A DNA stretch of 64,000 nt from Trichobilharzia regenti (GCA_944472135.2 OX235263.1:5501517-5565516); one strand, 5' to 3'. Shown: positions 21,690 through 33,644, counted from the first letter of the stretch. Program-made: numbers and translations. Notes: a model not told the origin generated them from the letters alone.

Positions 21690-22325
21690 TAGGAAATTAA
21701 AGAAAATAAAAAAATTAGCAACAGGAAACTCCAGGAACCAACAGACCACCAACCTATAGGTCAACAAATATGTAGGAGTAAATGGAGACGGATCAGACAC
21801 ACATGCTGAGAAGAGCGTCGAATGATATCATGCACCAGCCAGGCTATCGAGTGAAACCTGAATGAGGAATGACATGGAGGACATAAGGTTAAAGAGTGCA
21901 TAGATCAGCGAACATTCGATCATTGAACCACCGACCACCTGTAACTTATATATCGTTACAATATCTCTTCCTCCCTCCAAATGTAAGATGATGTCACAGG
22001 GCTGAACTACACTGACTCCTAGTTTAGAAATATGGAGTGAATTGGTACAGCGTGCTAGCTAGCCACTTCACTTATTATTTGGGAAGTTGCATCAGCCAAC
22101 GCCAGTGGATTCATCACTGTAGAAACCTCAGCACGGATACAGAGGGCTAGTTTCGCTTATGTCAGTTTACACCGTCTCTCGCTTAGTAGACGTGAAATGT
22201 GACTGGCTGTCGACCAAAAGGTATGTGTACTGCTCAGCTGTAGTCCGCCTCGTCCTCCTTTATGGCTACCTGTGAGACCTGGCCATTGAGAATGGGAGAC
22301 ATGAAAAGGCCGGCTAGCTGTCTGA
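21690..22325 (+). mobile_element. LINE fragments: RTE-like then L2x
   Basis: 21690-21930 is a diverged C-terminal RTE piece (AACAAATATGTAGGAGTAAATG). 22020-22325 is an L2x piece encoding traces of RVYCSAV-RLVLLYG and GHEKAG-like residues, from TTAGAAATATGGAGTGAATT to GGAGACATGAAAAGGCCGGC. Both lack open frames. Confidence 0.6.
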
Positions 22326-22495
22326 TATCAGTCACAAATTAACCAGTCGTTTCTTTTATAGACAAGCAGATTGAAGTGACCCACATACACTGAAAGCTTG
22401 TTCCAGTCACTTGACGCCACCGAGCTTAACGATACAACAAAAATCGAAGAACACTTATTATTTGCCTTTCTTCTTTTGCATTTGACTGCACTTAC

Positions 22496-22699
22496 CTGAA
22501 AATATTTCATTGATCCTTTAGCATGATAAACATCGAACAGACGTGGGACTTGTATCAACCAACGTACATTATCTGAATACACTTTACAGTCGATAGCCCA
22601 TTTAGCTAAATTATCCCATTCATTAATTGATCTACCATAGATCGATAGACGTGGTTCAGCATTTTGATATTTGGATTCGGAGAGATCTGAAAAAACTTC
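22496..22699 (-). CDS. AMPD: AMP deaminase exon, YGRS block
   Basis: Sixty-eight codons in phase 0. They read [20 protein letters not shown], then [29 protein letters not shown] and end KGSMKYFQ. This matches the segment of animal AMPD2/3 in the middle of the catalytic barrel without a gap. Acceptor is ATACAG|GAAGTT after a T-rich tract and donor CAG|GTAAGT. Confidence 0.96.
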
Positions 22700-22904
22700 C
22701 TGTATATTTTTGAAAAAAAAGAAATAAAAAGAATAAGAACCATTATCGATCAAATAAAATTATTATGATCGTGATCATTGTTATTTTACAAGGAATAGAG
22801 GGGGCGGGGGGAGGAGTAACACTGTGGCGAATGCTACTGATAAGGTTTATCAGTAGTATATTGTAAGGAGACGTTTACTTGCCGAAAAACATCAAATATC
22901 AGGG

Positions 22905-23460
22905 ATATTCAAGTATTGGTTTTTAGGGATTTGATTGATTGGTTACAGGACTTCATCATGAGCTGACATTGGTTAGAGAACCATTGGAAAACCTGTGAGT
23001 ACTGGACAGATGTTTCGTTCAAATTTTGGGACCCTACAGCAGTAGGCACTCACTCCAGAGGGATTCGAACCCAGGACGTTCAGATTACAAGGCTAGCAAG
23101 CTCGTAGACCATTAAGCCACTGAAACCCGATTCAATGACTATCCCATGAATTCTAACTTCTGCCAATTCACAACACAGCGCAACCATTTCGGAATGTCTT
23201 CTTCGATGAGTTACTGCCTCATTTTCAACCTGCTGTAACCTACTGGTCACGGCTTCGCAAAAGAACCCTAAGTAACTACGTACCTGAATAGGGCCAGTCG
23301 CTAGTGAGTATCATCAATTTTCAAGTATGGTTTGTAGGGATTTTTGTTTGAGTGTTTGGGGGATATCACCATGAGCTGACATCGGTTAGAGAACCATTGG
23401 AAAAAAACCAGGGAGTACACAACAGGTGTTTCGTCCTAGTTTAGGACTCTTCACACTCAC
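22905..23460 (-). mobile_element. Two family B SINEs in tandem, minus strand
   Basis: 22905-23310 is a long-form copy (head at the right with GCGGTTGCGCTGTGTTGTG-like sequence, B-box GGGTTCGAATCCC); its ribozyme core reads CTGTAGG and is broken. 23316-23460 is a 5'-truncated second copy with GAAACACCTGTTGTGTACTC. Confidence 0.82.
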
Positions 23461-23574
23461 ACATTTACTCTTCAAATTTTGAATTTTGTGGGGGGTTTTG
23501 ATAAAACTATAAAATATATACGGATTATACCATCGTGAACACTATCTAACCTGACTAGAAAAAGTAGAACACTA

Positions 23575-24045
23575 CGTAGGTGTATTTGTTCAGTAATAGT
23601 GTGGTGAGAGCTGGCTACTAGCCAAATCGGTAGACAGTGAATTACGTCAATGTTTACGTCCCCAATATTGGTCGTGAAAAAAAAATAAGAACAAAGACTG
23701 ATTCAACAATCAAACACAGCAGACTCTGTTTGCGTAGGCGGATACAATTTGCAGATACATAATCTGAACTTCAAGAAACAGCCACAAAGAGATCAAAGAT
23801 TAACGTTCAGCGAAAAACAACCAGTCAGAAGACTGTTTGTTTTGCTTACAATAATCTATAATAATGTACATGAAAATCTATACATATCCGTTGATTTCCT
23901 TAATAAGCGATCTGTTTTCTGGTCCTTGTCTTCTGTTATTATACAACAGAACATTAATATATGTGTAAAAATTGGGCACTCGGGTAGTAAGTAATTCCAT
24001 ATTAATTTGTTTATTAGATATATCACACAGTGAAGAAACAGTATT
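23575..24045 (+). repeat. Repeat R, intact (uninterrupted) copy
   Basis: About 370 bases from GTGTGGTGAGAGCTGGCTAC through TTTACGTCCCCAATATTGGT and TTAATAAGCGATCTGTTTTC to TTGTCTTCTGTTATTATACA, followed by a PLE-end segment (23960-24045, TAATTCCATATTAATTTGTT). Other copies: 42590-42920 (inverted) and 59298-59559 plus 60405-60485 (split by a LINE). No coding capacity or clear terminal repeats; class unknown. Confidence 0.8.
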
Positions 24046-24239
24046 GATCGTAATAGTTTAACTTTGCTCAACTTACCACACTCCATACAGAAGACAAAAA
24101 GTTGAGACAAGAAATTTAAAAGAATTATGACGAATGAAAATGCATGCGAGAATCACGCGGATTCAATAGATCTCAGAGACTACAAAGCGTAAATGCACCA
24201 GCGCCACTGACAACAACTTTTCGCCACATCAACAACACT

Positions 24240-24560
24240 CCTAAGGCGTCAAGTTCAACAATAGCGTCCCAAGAGTGCGAACGCAAGAGTTAACTTCAGT
24301 TGACCAATCATAAAAAGGATGAATACATCAAAAAATGATGTATATTGACAAGAAAATGCTTGAAAACACATTACTAAACAGGTTATCTTTCTCTGACATG
24401 GCTTAAAAATACGTCCTAGTTGTAATGAGGAGTATATCAGTTGCGAAGTTAGACTAGTTTCTGTACATGTATTCACTGAGATGACTGCAGACAAACTGTT
24501 TTTGTGAATCGTTTATCTCTCTCATCCTGCTTGAAGTCTTCCGAAAAAGGCCGCGGTTGA
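24240..24560 (-). mobile_element. Merlin transposon relic
   Basis: This stretch matches 1590-1860 of the Merlin copy at about 60-65% by eye: ACTGAAGTTAACTCTTGCG near the left end, GTTATCTTTCTCTGACATGG against GATATCTTTCTCGAACATG, and TGTACATGTATTCACTGAGA against TGTACATATATTCATCCAAA. The transposase C-terminus is recognisable but shattered. I see no clean right terminal repeat. Confidence 0.65.
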
Positions 24561-24654
24561 ATTACTACGGTATCCAGCAAGAGGATAAACAACTACTTAC
24601 CAGGAAAACGTGGATAATAAAAAAATTACAATAAATGACACCAACAATAAATTT

Positions 24655-24768
24655 ATCCCTGGTCGTAACCATAAGCTTAATCCCGACCGTAACACTAAAT
24701 CTAACTTTAATCCTAACCCTAATCATAACCCTTATTCAAACCGTAATTCTAACCCTAACGAGCTATTA
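24655..24768. repeat. Degenerate telomere-like repeat
   Basis: About 114 bases built on TAACCC/CTAACC units with drift: TAATCCTAACCCTAATCATA, AATTCTAACCCTAACG. Platyhelminth telomeres are TTAGGG, whose complement is CCCTAA. The whole stretch is read as an ORF only by chance. Confidence 0.75.
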
Positions 24769-25158
24769 ACACATTGTCTAAACAGTACTTAAAAACGTGA
24801 TCTGGGTGAAATTTTGCTCTTAATTTGGCGAATAGCGTTGATATTTCAGCTGTGATGATAGTGACAGATGCTGTCGGCCAACGACTAGCACGCGTTCAAG
24901 GTCATTGGAACGTTCACACCCTGGGACGCCATTGTTGAACTTCGTCCCTAAGGCATTGATTCTAAAAACATCTTGAGAACCCCAGACTGGAAGTCTATAT
25001 CACCCCACCCCGCTACGCACACATACCTACCTTTTTGTGTTTCAAACCACACAACAGTCAATGACTTTGTGAATTGATATCAGGTGTAAAATGCATCAAG
25101 TAAATCAAGTAGAAACACACAGAAGAAGAAAGAAGAGAGAGATGCCCGACCTACCTAC

Positions 25159-25290
25159 CTTTAAAACATGCGCAAAGAATACACCTTTTATGTAATTATC
25201 CGATTTTAAGAATACTTCACGTAGTTGACTCTGACCAATTGGATTGTACTTGGCATTGAATTTATCGAATCGATGAAATGTATTACGATC
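25159..25290 (-). CDS. AMPD: AMP deaminase exon, substrate-pocket region
   Basis: Forty-four codons in phase 0 starting [20 protein letters not shown] and ending FFAHVLK. The first half is almost invariant in animal AMP deaminases. Acceptor is CATTTAG|GATCG. The donor is AAG|GTAGGTAGG, followed by two more GTAGG-type repeats, so alternative donors a few bases downstream are possible. Confidence 0.96.
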
Positions 25291-25619
25291 CTAAATGGTA
25301 ATCGGGAGAGAGAGAGAGAGAGAATAATGATCAAAGAGACACTACACAACAAAGATACTATACAATAACACACAATAAAAAAAGTAAAAAAAAACAACCA
25401 AAAACCAGTGAAATCTTTATTTCATTATTTCTGATGACAAAAGTGTTCAATTGAATTGGCATCTTGGATACAAATTTCATGGTTCTCATTCATCGATGCT
25501 TTTCACTATCAAAAACAACAGTTGAATTTCACATTTCACACACTTCTTAGATGTGATAAAACAGAGAGAGAGTATGCCACGTTAAAAAGAGTATTTCATC
25601 TGACTTTTTGCATTTAGAA

Positions 25620-26215
25620 GAAGTTAAGGCATTCAGGCATAACCCATAACCCAACCACTCCTCCTCTTACAGTTTGTCAACTTGTGCATCTTATCCATTC
25701 TTCCTCTTTACTGTTCACCCCTGCTTATTCTTTCCTGGATTGCTTAAAAAAGACTATGCCATACTTCGTAGAACTCTGAAGAGTGACTGTGAGTAGGACG
25801 AGAGGCAGCTATCCCTATCCCACTGGGCCATATCGTTGACATTGTCACCGATAGGCACTTGATGTCGTGCAACAAATTTGCTAAAGGAATTTCGTCAGAC
25901 TATGAGCACGTAAGTATAAGAAGTCCACCATACCATTATTCAAGGCATGTACTTTATGTGATGCAAATAGTGTTAGGCATGAACTAACCAACTAGCCTTC
26001 TTTGCACCTAATAAATAAACCGTTACCTCCACCCTTACAACATCAAACTTTGCTGTTATTGTACTTCTCATATTTATAGTATCCTCAATTTTTTGTATTT
26101 ATTTGTTTATTTTTTCATAAGTGTGAATATCATTTTAGCTGTGTTATAACTGTAAATGTTGTATTTCCCCTCACCATGCTGCTATATCAACAGAACATTA
26201 GATTCAATAATCAAT
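25620..26215 (+). mobile_element. CR1-like LINE 3' end
   Basis: A 5'-truncated copy matching 56395-57060. It carries residues like KKLRHSGITHNPTTPPLTVC in broken frames, then ATAAATAAACCGTTACCTCC, and ends ATCAACAGAACATTAGATTC. The junction with the antisense RTE copy is at about 26215. Confidence 0.8.
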
Positions 26216-27250
26216 TATTATTGTTTCCCTTGGGTTCCTAGTGGAACATAGGGCTTCAACTCCACGTCTCCACTTGCCACTTCTGTCTTCCTCCTGCTGT
26301 ACTTCTCACCTCCATCCATGTTAGTCCATAGTGTTTCCACTCCTCTTCACACGGTCTCCTCCATGTCACCCTTGCACTGACGTTCCACTCGCCGCTTCCC
26401 TTTCGACCTGGTTCCACTCGAGCAATAGCCTGATGCGCGAGCGATGTCACCCAGAGGCCTCCTCAGCGAGTGTCCAATCCATCTCCATCCACTTTCTCCT
26501 GCATATTTGTTGGTTGGCGATTGGTTCTTGCTTTCTTTCGTTGTTCCCATAGTTTCTAGTCGATGATTCTTTCCGGCCCGGCCCGGCCATCTGATCTTCA
26601 GTAGAGAGCCAGCGAAGACAGTTGTTGGTTTATAAAGGTAAGTCTGCAACAGGCTGTTCGAAATATTCTTTGTGACCCGCCCGCCCGCCAAGTTTCTCAT
26701 CCGTATATAAGAACTGACTGACTTGACGTTGTTTGTATTGAAAATCCGACTGAATTTTGTTGTTGATTCTGGCTGGCTGAGTGACGAAGATTTCCAGATT
26801 GGTTACAGGTTGATGAATGTGTGTGTTTCTCGCCTGCTTTCCCGATTCTCGCTCGATTTGACATCCTCGTCCGTTCTGACATCCTGCAGTTGAGACAATG
26901 CTCAATGCTAGATAAGTGGATGAATGAAGTAGCCTCTTTCAAATCCCTCCCGTTGATGGTGATTGGCGCTTGATGTTGCTGCTGTGGTTGTTGTTGGTTG
27001 GTTGGTTATTTACATAACCTCCGTCTTGTCTATGTTCACTTAGAGTCCTATCTTCGCCGGCTGCTTCTTTGACCAGTATGTCAGTTGGTTTTCGTTTGTA
27101 AGTCTTCGATTTCGTGTAACATCGAACATAAATCATCAACGCACGAAATTCAGGTCTTCTAGGTTCTTCACGTCGGTCCAGGATATCCCTGTGTTCTCGT
27201 TTCCCATTACTGTCTGACGAATAATCCAGTCAGTCCACCACAATTAGGAA
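26215..27250 (-). mobile_element. RTE-like LINE, variant subfamily, antisense
   Basis: Minus-strand relic with DRREEPRRPEF-like residues, CYTKSKTYKRKPTDILVKEA (27139 leftward), TEMMK-like remains, GWRWIGHSLRRPLGDIARAS and the tail TGAAGCCCTATGTTCCACTA, GGAACCCAAGGGAAACAATA. It lacks the SINE that splits the sister copy at 12180-13400, so it serves as the empty site. Confidence 0.87.
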
Positions 27251-27785
27251 TATCATTGGTGATAATAAGCACCCTTGATACTTTTTAAAAAATAATGCCT
27301 TTTGCCGTAATATAAATCTCACTGATGTACAGTTGGCTTGAGAATGAAGTCGTTGTAAAGAAATCCGTTTCTTCGCTGAATAAAAAAGACGACTGTGTTT
27401 TTTTTTTATGAATGATGAATGAGTATATTTCGCGACTATACTACTATATTATATCTGTGAAATAACTGTGATCCAGTGAACTGATAGAAGAGGGTTAATA
27501 CACGCAGACGACAAATAACACTGATAGAGAGAGAGAGAGAGAGCTAAAAACAATTGTTGTTTACAAAAATATTTCAGTAGTAAAGCTATTTTAGCTTAGC
27601 AATTTTTTAAAATGTTTTTCTTGACAAAATATAATTGATACCAGACACCAACTGTCCAATTTTATGCTTTGTACGGGATTGATGGATTAAAAAAGTTCAT
27701 TGGAAAGATCAAAAAAGGCCGAAAGAAAATTAAAAATAACTGTGAAACTAGTAAGCACATAACATAAATAAGAGGGAATATAAGT
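27251..27785. other. Intron stretch with (GA)n
   Basis: No element recognised. A short GAGA tract is at 27526-27543. Confidence 0.5.
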
Positions 27786-28330
27786 CATCTACTGTTATAC
27801 CACATAAGGAGGGGACATCTGAGACCCTCCCTACATAGGATTCCTAATAAAGCAGGAATTAGGCTGGTGGTGGCATTCAAACCTACAAACTCACTCACTC
27901 ACTCACAGACAAATTCTGTAGGCTAAAAGACTCGGTTGACCCAATTAAATAAAATAATATAATTTACAAAATACCTTAAAAATAACTGTGAGTTGAGTCA
28001 ACTATAGAAGTCAAACTAGTAAGTCCAGGTGTAATCAGATTGGCGGAACATAAGAATTAGGCTAAGGTAAGAATGCTTGACCCCGAGAAGATGAGTAATT
28101 TGGAAAAAAGCTCAGCAATTGCAATGCATGCGCTAACACACAACCACACAATAGGGTGGGAGAGGGTTAAAATTCTAAAAAGTAATCTAGGGTAGTAGGA
28201 AAGAGACACTGATTACTGAATCCTTGCCTGGTTCATCGAGTCTACACCCAAAACGATACATGCAACAGAAATGACTCACTGCAAGCATCAGAGATATACA
28301 TGGAAGACATTATTACCATCAGTCAGCTAG
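27786..28330 (+). mobile_element. Penelope-like element remnant (subfamily with NHTIGWE)
   Basis: Plus-strand pieces: AGGGIQTYKLTHSLTDKFCR, RLKDSVDPIK, SNLEKSSAIAMHALTHNHTI, GWERVKILK, MKY/YWFIEST-like end. This is the GIY-YIG C-terminal region; GIY-YIG itself is degraded (LVSPGVIRLAEHKN). The same piece recurs at 2900-3400 and 47930-48180 (plus) and 6890-7270 and 42940-43200 (minus). Confidence 0.75.
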
Positions 28331-29070
28331 CAATTCAGAGGAGGATAATAAATAATCTCCAAATTCTATTTCAATTCAATTCCCGTACATCACAACATTC
28401 TAACAAGTTACTTATTTATTGGTAACATGCCAGCAAGTCTACAATACACTAAGCTAGTCGAGTCATGACAGACAGACAAACAGACAGCCTGTAGAATCTG
28501 ATTGCTGTCGCGACAGTAGGGTTGCAAGGGTAACTGACAAAGTCGACATGTTTATCGAAACCAATCAGTGAATGTCTTCTTCAATAGAAAAAGATTTTAG
28601 TAATGAATAATAACGATAATAATTCTACTCAGAAATACTCTTTTTTGATTAATTTTTAATTTATTACGAGTTCTCCATATGAACGACGAAACGACATGAG
28701 ATAACATCTGTTGCAGTCTAGTCAGACAACACCCAAAATGGTATTGGTGGTGGTGGTGGGGGGGAGGGGATATCACGATTTTCCAATAGTAAAACACCCC
28801 AGCACAAAATATATAGAGTTATCAAAGCATAAATATGTCTGGGTGATAAAATTTAACTGCTAGTCCAGTTCTATTTATTTATTTATTTATTTGAATGGGA
28901 GACAAAGAGGACAATATGCTCAAAACAAGAGATATGTCACAGACTTATGATAAATGTATCCGATAACCTTTCGACTCAGTGAATCGAACTGTCTCTCGAA
29001 ACCTACAGCCCAAGAGTTTTGATGTATGAATGAATACCCTCTTAAGTCCTACAGGAGGTCAATCGCGAGC
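28331..29070. other. Intron stretch, no element recognised
   Basis: Unassigned AT-rich sequence with a (GGT)n-like tract at 28745-28765 and (TTTA)n at 28871-28892. Confidence 0.5.
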
Positions 29071-29258
29071 CAGCCCGAATAGCTCAGTGGTAACGTCTAT
29101 GACTGCAGCCGGCACTGAGTGTCACGGGTTCGAATCTCAGAAGGGCCATGAGTTCCTTAAGGGTCACAGATACGTCTTGTTGATGGGTGCTAACCAGCAT
29201 GAAACCTAGGTCCAAAGCTTCCTGCCGATTGCCTCCAACTACTTAATATCATCAAATG
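29071..29258 (+). mobile_element. tRNA-derived SINE (family D)
   Basis: The head is tRNA-like: CAGCCCGAATAGCTCAGTGG (A-box TAGCTCAGTGGT), then ACGGGTTCGAATCTCAGA (B-box) and GGGCC, which can pair with the start. The body GAGTTCCTTAAGGGTCACAG, TGCTAACCAGCATGAAACCT and GATTGCCTCCAACTACTTAA is shared with 10440-10665 and 47555-47895. The acceptor stem and a 3' CCA are not those of a functional tRNA gene and the body continues beyond it. Confidence 0.85.
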
Positions 29259-29384
29259 CTTATATAATACAACTATCCTTCATCCTACAGTGACACATCA
29301 AACCTCCGTTTTTTCTCAACCCAATCACAGAGCTAGAAAAAATTGTGATACCGGTAGTTCAAATTTTACAGACCGACAACTGAT

Positions 29385-29465
29385 ATAAGGTATGCGTCGG
29401 CAGGGGATCGAACCCCAGAGCACGTTCATGGCCAGTGAGAGTACTAACCCGCTGTGCCAGTCACC
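29385..29465 (-). mobile_element. SINE family A head, truncated
   Basis: On the minus strand: GGCACAGCGGGTTAGTACTC and B-box GGTTCGATCCCC, next to GGCATACC. The body is missing. Confidence 0.65.
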
Positions 29466-29559
29466 TAACGAAGCTGACGCTCCAAGATGGCAACATTTGT
29501 CAGGTGACTACGTGCAACATGTCTCAAGACTTCAGAATTACATCCACGGAGACAGCTAT

Positions 29560-30260
29560 GATGAAATACGCAGAGTCACCTCACATCTGCAGCTCGGAGA
29601 GGCCAGGTTTCACGGGTGCAGAGAGAGACAACACGCGCCGAAGCATTGTATAACCGATCTTTGACAGTCACGTTAATGTCACAACGGCGCCAGAGGTAGC
29701 TTAAGTTGATGAGTGCCACTCTAGCCTTCATTATACGGTTGGAAATCTCATCCGTCACCTCTCTGCCAGCACTCATACACAAACTTATCAACAAACTCAA
29801 GTTGTTCACCCTCAAGAGTGAGTGCAGCTGTAGGCTTCTGCCAATCTTATAACAGTACTCTGCACTTAGACGGCGCAAAGCACATACCATACACTTACAG
29901 ATACTAATCGCCAACTGATTAAGTGCAATTTGTACAGCCTACATGCTATCACACAGTATGACGATATCGTGTGCATGCATACTCGAGGTTGAAAAGTCTC
30001 CCTCTCCAGGGGGTAGATCTACTACAACACCACCTTCACCCATCCCCTTTCAGAACTGACTCCAAAATGTCATCGATGGCAAAGTTAACGAGAAATGGAG
30101 AAAGATCTGGCAACCTTGTCTAATCCCATTGTTGGTTGGGTACAGCGATGATGATATAGTTGTGGTTGTATGCCCTCCCTCTACACCTGAGGAGGTGTTT
30201 CTGTAAAGAGCTTTCAGAATGTTCACAAATTTCTCAGATACACATCCCCCTCTCAGTTCT
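29560..30260 (-). mobile_element. LINE reverse transcriptase relic (L2x-like)
   Basis: The minus frame at 29914-29576 reads GREVTDEISNRIMKARVALI, NLSYLWRRCDINVTVKDRLY and ETWPLRAADVR, the segment after the reverse transcriptase in LINEs of this kind. To the right, traces of VNFAIDDILESVL (29990-30090) belong to the RT domain. Frames are broken. Confidence 0.75.
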
Positions 30261-31087
30261 ATCGAACAAATCGAACAAAAAAGATAACAAACAAACTAAT
30301 CTCAATATTTAATAGTAAACGAAATAAATTCTTAATATTTTAAACGTTAAATTAATTACTTAAAGTTGTCAGTCTGTAGACAAGAGAAAAATAATAATTT
30401 CAATTTGTTATGTTCTAGTTTCCCCGTCGCCAAATTGTTATGTACTCGTCGCTAAATTATTGTTATGGAATGGTCGAGAAACTAATAGTCCTGACGCGAG
30501 AAGGCGGAAATCAGAAGACCACTAGGTGGTTTGCGATGATACTTCTATTGTCCAAACACAAGGAGACGAAAATAAATGGTCTCACACCAAAGTGGTAAGT
30601 AAGTAAAGTAGTTAAGTAGTTCACACAAATTGTGAATGCGAATATATATAAATAATTCAGACAAAACGTGGGAAAAATCATTAGACAGTCTTAACATGAA
30701 TGGCTAATTATAATGGAGTGTCGATCCAATTATACATAGCGAATATAGCAGGCATGTCAACAAGTACCATATATGGATATATGTCACCAAGCAACGGACT
30801 GTCAACAAACACTCATATTATATATAATATAATATAAGGAGAATACACATTATTAAAGGAGACAAGTCCATACAAGTGAAGTGGTCACAGACTAACCGAG
30901 CAAACAGAAAGAGAGACCAACATGCACACACACATATATATATATATATGTGGATACATATCACAATTTGACTATAATATTGAGAATAAACAATATTTTT
31001 TCAAAAAAAACGAAAACATGTGAAAAGGATATGGAGGGTGAGGGCGACAGTATGTTGACAACAGAACGAACACATTAATGTTTATTC

Positions 31088-31118
<31 letters not shown>

Positions 31119-31323
31119 TTTACGGTTTTGTAAACATACAAAAGGTTATCTTAGATAACGTAAACATCACGCGTAAGTATAAACATGGAGCACTGCTCTC
31201 ACTTTATCTGGTTATAGAATGACTACATCGCAAATTATATATAAACATATGCAGTCCAACTGACACTTTTTATAATATATACGTCATCCGTTATAATTAC
31301 ATTTGATGAATAAACCAGAGAGG

Positions 31324-31371
<48 letters not shown>

Positions 31372-31386
31372 TTATTCACAAATGTA
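30261..31386. other. Intron stretch with microsatellites
   Basis: No element recognised. It has (TA)4-8 tracts near 30640 and 30938, (TAA)n at 31088-31118, and (TA)23 at 31325-31370. A small direct repeat around CCGTCGCCAAATTGTTATG/CTCGTCGCTAAATTATTGTTATG is at 30424-30465. Confidence 0.5.
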
Positions 31387-32865
31387 CCTTTGATAGAAAC
31401 AGTTAATTACATCGGTGAACAAATGGACAAGCTGTCGATAACACATTGGCATACATACTGAGATTCTAGAAGAATTGATATTAAGATGTACCATGAATGT
31501 AAATTTCAAATTTAACGGCATACTTTACAGACAAGTGGACGTGGGTGGCGAAGGGCTCCCCAATGGGTCCCATTCTTTCTAAGTAAGCTAGAAAATGGAC
31601 CTCTGAACAACCTTATCACAGTAAGCTCTCATTTTATTGCCGATATATGGATGATACCTTCATCCTTTGTAACAATGGTTCTGATAAGAGTACAATAATT
31701 ACTGAATTCAATGAAGTACATTCGGCTATGAAATTCACATGTGAAGAGGAATCCCAAGGCAGAATTGCCTGCCTTCCTGGATGTCCTACTTACAAGAAAA
31801 CCAGATTGTGGCATACAAAGAAATTTGCATAGAAAAAGCACTTGGACAGGACAATATACACATTTTCACAGTTTCGTTCCTATCAAGTACAAAAGAAATT
31901 TAGTGAAGACCCTCAGCCACACAGTTAGAGCTATATGCTCAGAAGTAATTGAAGATAAATTAAGCATTGTGTATATGATACTTTGATCGAAAATGGCTAT
32001 CCCGAAAAATTTATCAAGAAACATATGACAAAGAAAGCGGCGGAAAAGGAGTACTCACTATCTGTTAAAAAGAAGCCTCTTTATATACGACTACAATTCA
32101 TGGGTGATATGCCAAGCGAGATAGTTGCGAGGAAATTAAGAAAATCAGTTCAAAGAACTTTCAACGCTGGCGAACTACACGTCTTATTCTCTAAACGACC
32201 GATGGTGCTACCTCGACTGAAAGATGAAGTACGTAAACTAGCTGGCCACTTTAAATTGTATCTACCAATTCAGCTGCGCTTGTGAAGCGAGTTATATTGG
32301 CCTTTGCTCTAGCTAGGAACTTGGTTTTTCGTGCTCACTCTAGTGTGGCTAAGTAAAAGTGTAGTAAAAACAATCAACACTTCGATATTGGACTATCTTG
32401 TGTAAACCGGCCACAAAGCCAGCGTAGAAAAATCCTCTATATTATACCGGGTGCCAAATAAATTGCCAAAAACATCGAAGCACTGCAGGCTCCAAACAGC
32501 AGACGCTATTGCGATTCGCTTCAGATAACCAGCACTCTGTATCCAAAAGAAGCAAGTCCAGCCCCTACTATTGTCCTGGCCTTCAGGAGAGACTATAAAT
32601 TCATGAATTTGTAATATTATCCTTCCTAATTCTTCTGACATTCAGCTTATCTTATGTTGATGCTATTGAGCTGTAATCTGTCAGTATTATTGATTCGATG
32701 TGATTTGAAAAGCAACATTAATGTTGTTCATAACACTAATTCATTCATTCACTAATAATGTATGTAAATAACTGTAGAGCCTGATGATGAAGAGCAGGTT
32801 ACCAAAAAGAGTACTCTTTGTTCAGTATCCATTCTTTTGAAAATTAAATTTGTTTTTATGAGTTT
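31387..32865 (+). mobile_element. Penelope-like element, RT to 3' end, decayed
   Basis: The order is that of the intact frame at 38349-39644: PLIETVNYIGEQMDKLS, YRQVDVGGEG, YMDDTFILCNN (the RT catalytic box, with D-D intact), EVHSAMKFTCEEE, YTHFHSFVPIKYKRNLVK, ENGYPEKFIKKHM, KKPLYIRLQFMGDMPSEIVA, then IGL-like traces of GIY-YIG, and LQAPNSRRYCDSLQITS. The 3' tail has GTAGAGCCTGATGATGAAGA at about 32774. Frameshifts occur near 31740, 31980 and 32280. Confidence 0.88.
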
Positions 32866-33095
32866 GACCAGGGATTCATGTCAATTAGAGAACCATTGAA
32901 AACCGAACAGGGAGTACTGAACAGCTAGCACCCACCGCCAGGGTTCGAATCCAGAACCTTCCGGTTACAAGGCAAGCTGGCTTGTATATCATTCAGCTAC
33001 TGGGACCCGATTCAATAACTAGCCCTAGCATGAATTCTAACTTCTAACCAATTCGTGATTTAGCGCTCACACTGATATCAATCCGATGTCGAACT
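32866..33095 (-). mobile_element. Hammerhead SINE (family B), ribozyme deleted
   Basis: Minus copy with GTTAGAAGTTAGAATTCATG, CCCAGTAGCTGAATGATATA, CTTGTAACCGGAAGGTTCTG and B-box GATTCGAACCCTG; between GGTGCTAGCTGTTCAGTACT the ribozyme centre is missing. Nearly the same subtype as the palindrome at 61834-62301. A (TA)n tract follows at 33096-33136. Confidence 0.82.
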
Positions 33096-33096
33096 C

Positions 33097-33139
<43 letters not shown>

Positions 33140-33424
33140 TTTCTAATGACTCTATACAATCTCTGGTGTAGAAACCCACTAGCTACGTCATCAATGAACT
33201 GGAGCTTCATGAAGAACTGTTGTTTCTTTTTTTCTCAAAAATAGTTGAATTTTTCAAATTGTAGAAAATAAACATCATGACACTAGACAAAAAAAGACAA
33301 GCAGTTCGGCAGACATAACCATCATTTCGGCGATTTCATTGTCGAAAATAGCCGTACAATCGCATTTACATGCATAACTTCACATAGATACAATTATTTC
33401 TATCTAATGCCACATTCCATTTTA

Positions 33425-33606
33425 TTTTTTGATTACAGCTTGATTCCACACTGTATTTTTGGTACAAGTATGGAATTTTCAGCATGGATATCGGTAGCCC
33501 AAATTTTGCAGGCCGACCATAGATATCAAGGTGTGCGTCAGCAGGGGATCGAACCTCGGACCATGTGCATGGTCGGCGAGAGTCCTAACCGCTGTGCCAC
33601 CGACGA
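33425..33606 (-). mobile_element. tRNA-derived SINE (family A)
   Basis: The minus strand reads GTCGGTGGCACAGCGGTTAG, B-box GGTTCGATCCCC, CACCTTGATATCTATGGTCG, TTGTACCAAAAATACAGTGT. Well preserved, short tail. Confidence 0.9.
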
Positions 33607-33644
33607 GGGCGATTTAAGGGTAATAATAATAATAATTCTCTAGC

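Noticed and set aside
24610..24792. ORF of 60 codons rich in Asn and Pro
   Set aside because: It is a chance reading of the telomere-like repeat.
26331..26552. Plus ORF of 73 codons rich in Cys, His and Ser
   Set aside because: It is the antisense of the RTE-like C-terminal region at 26215-27250; the same shadow appears at 45547-45293.
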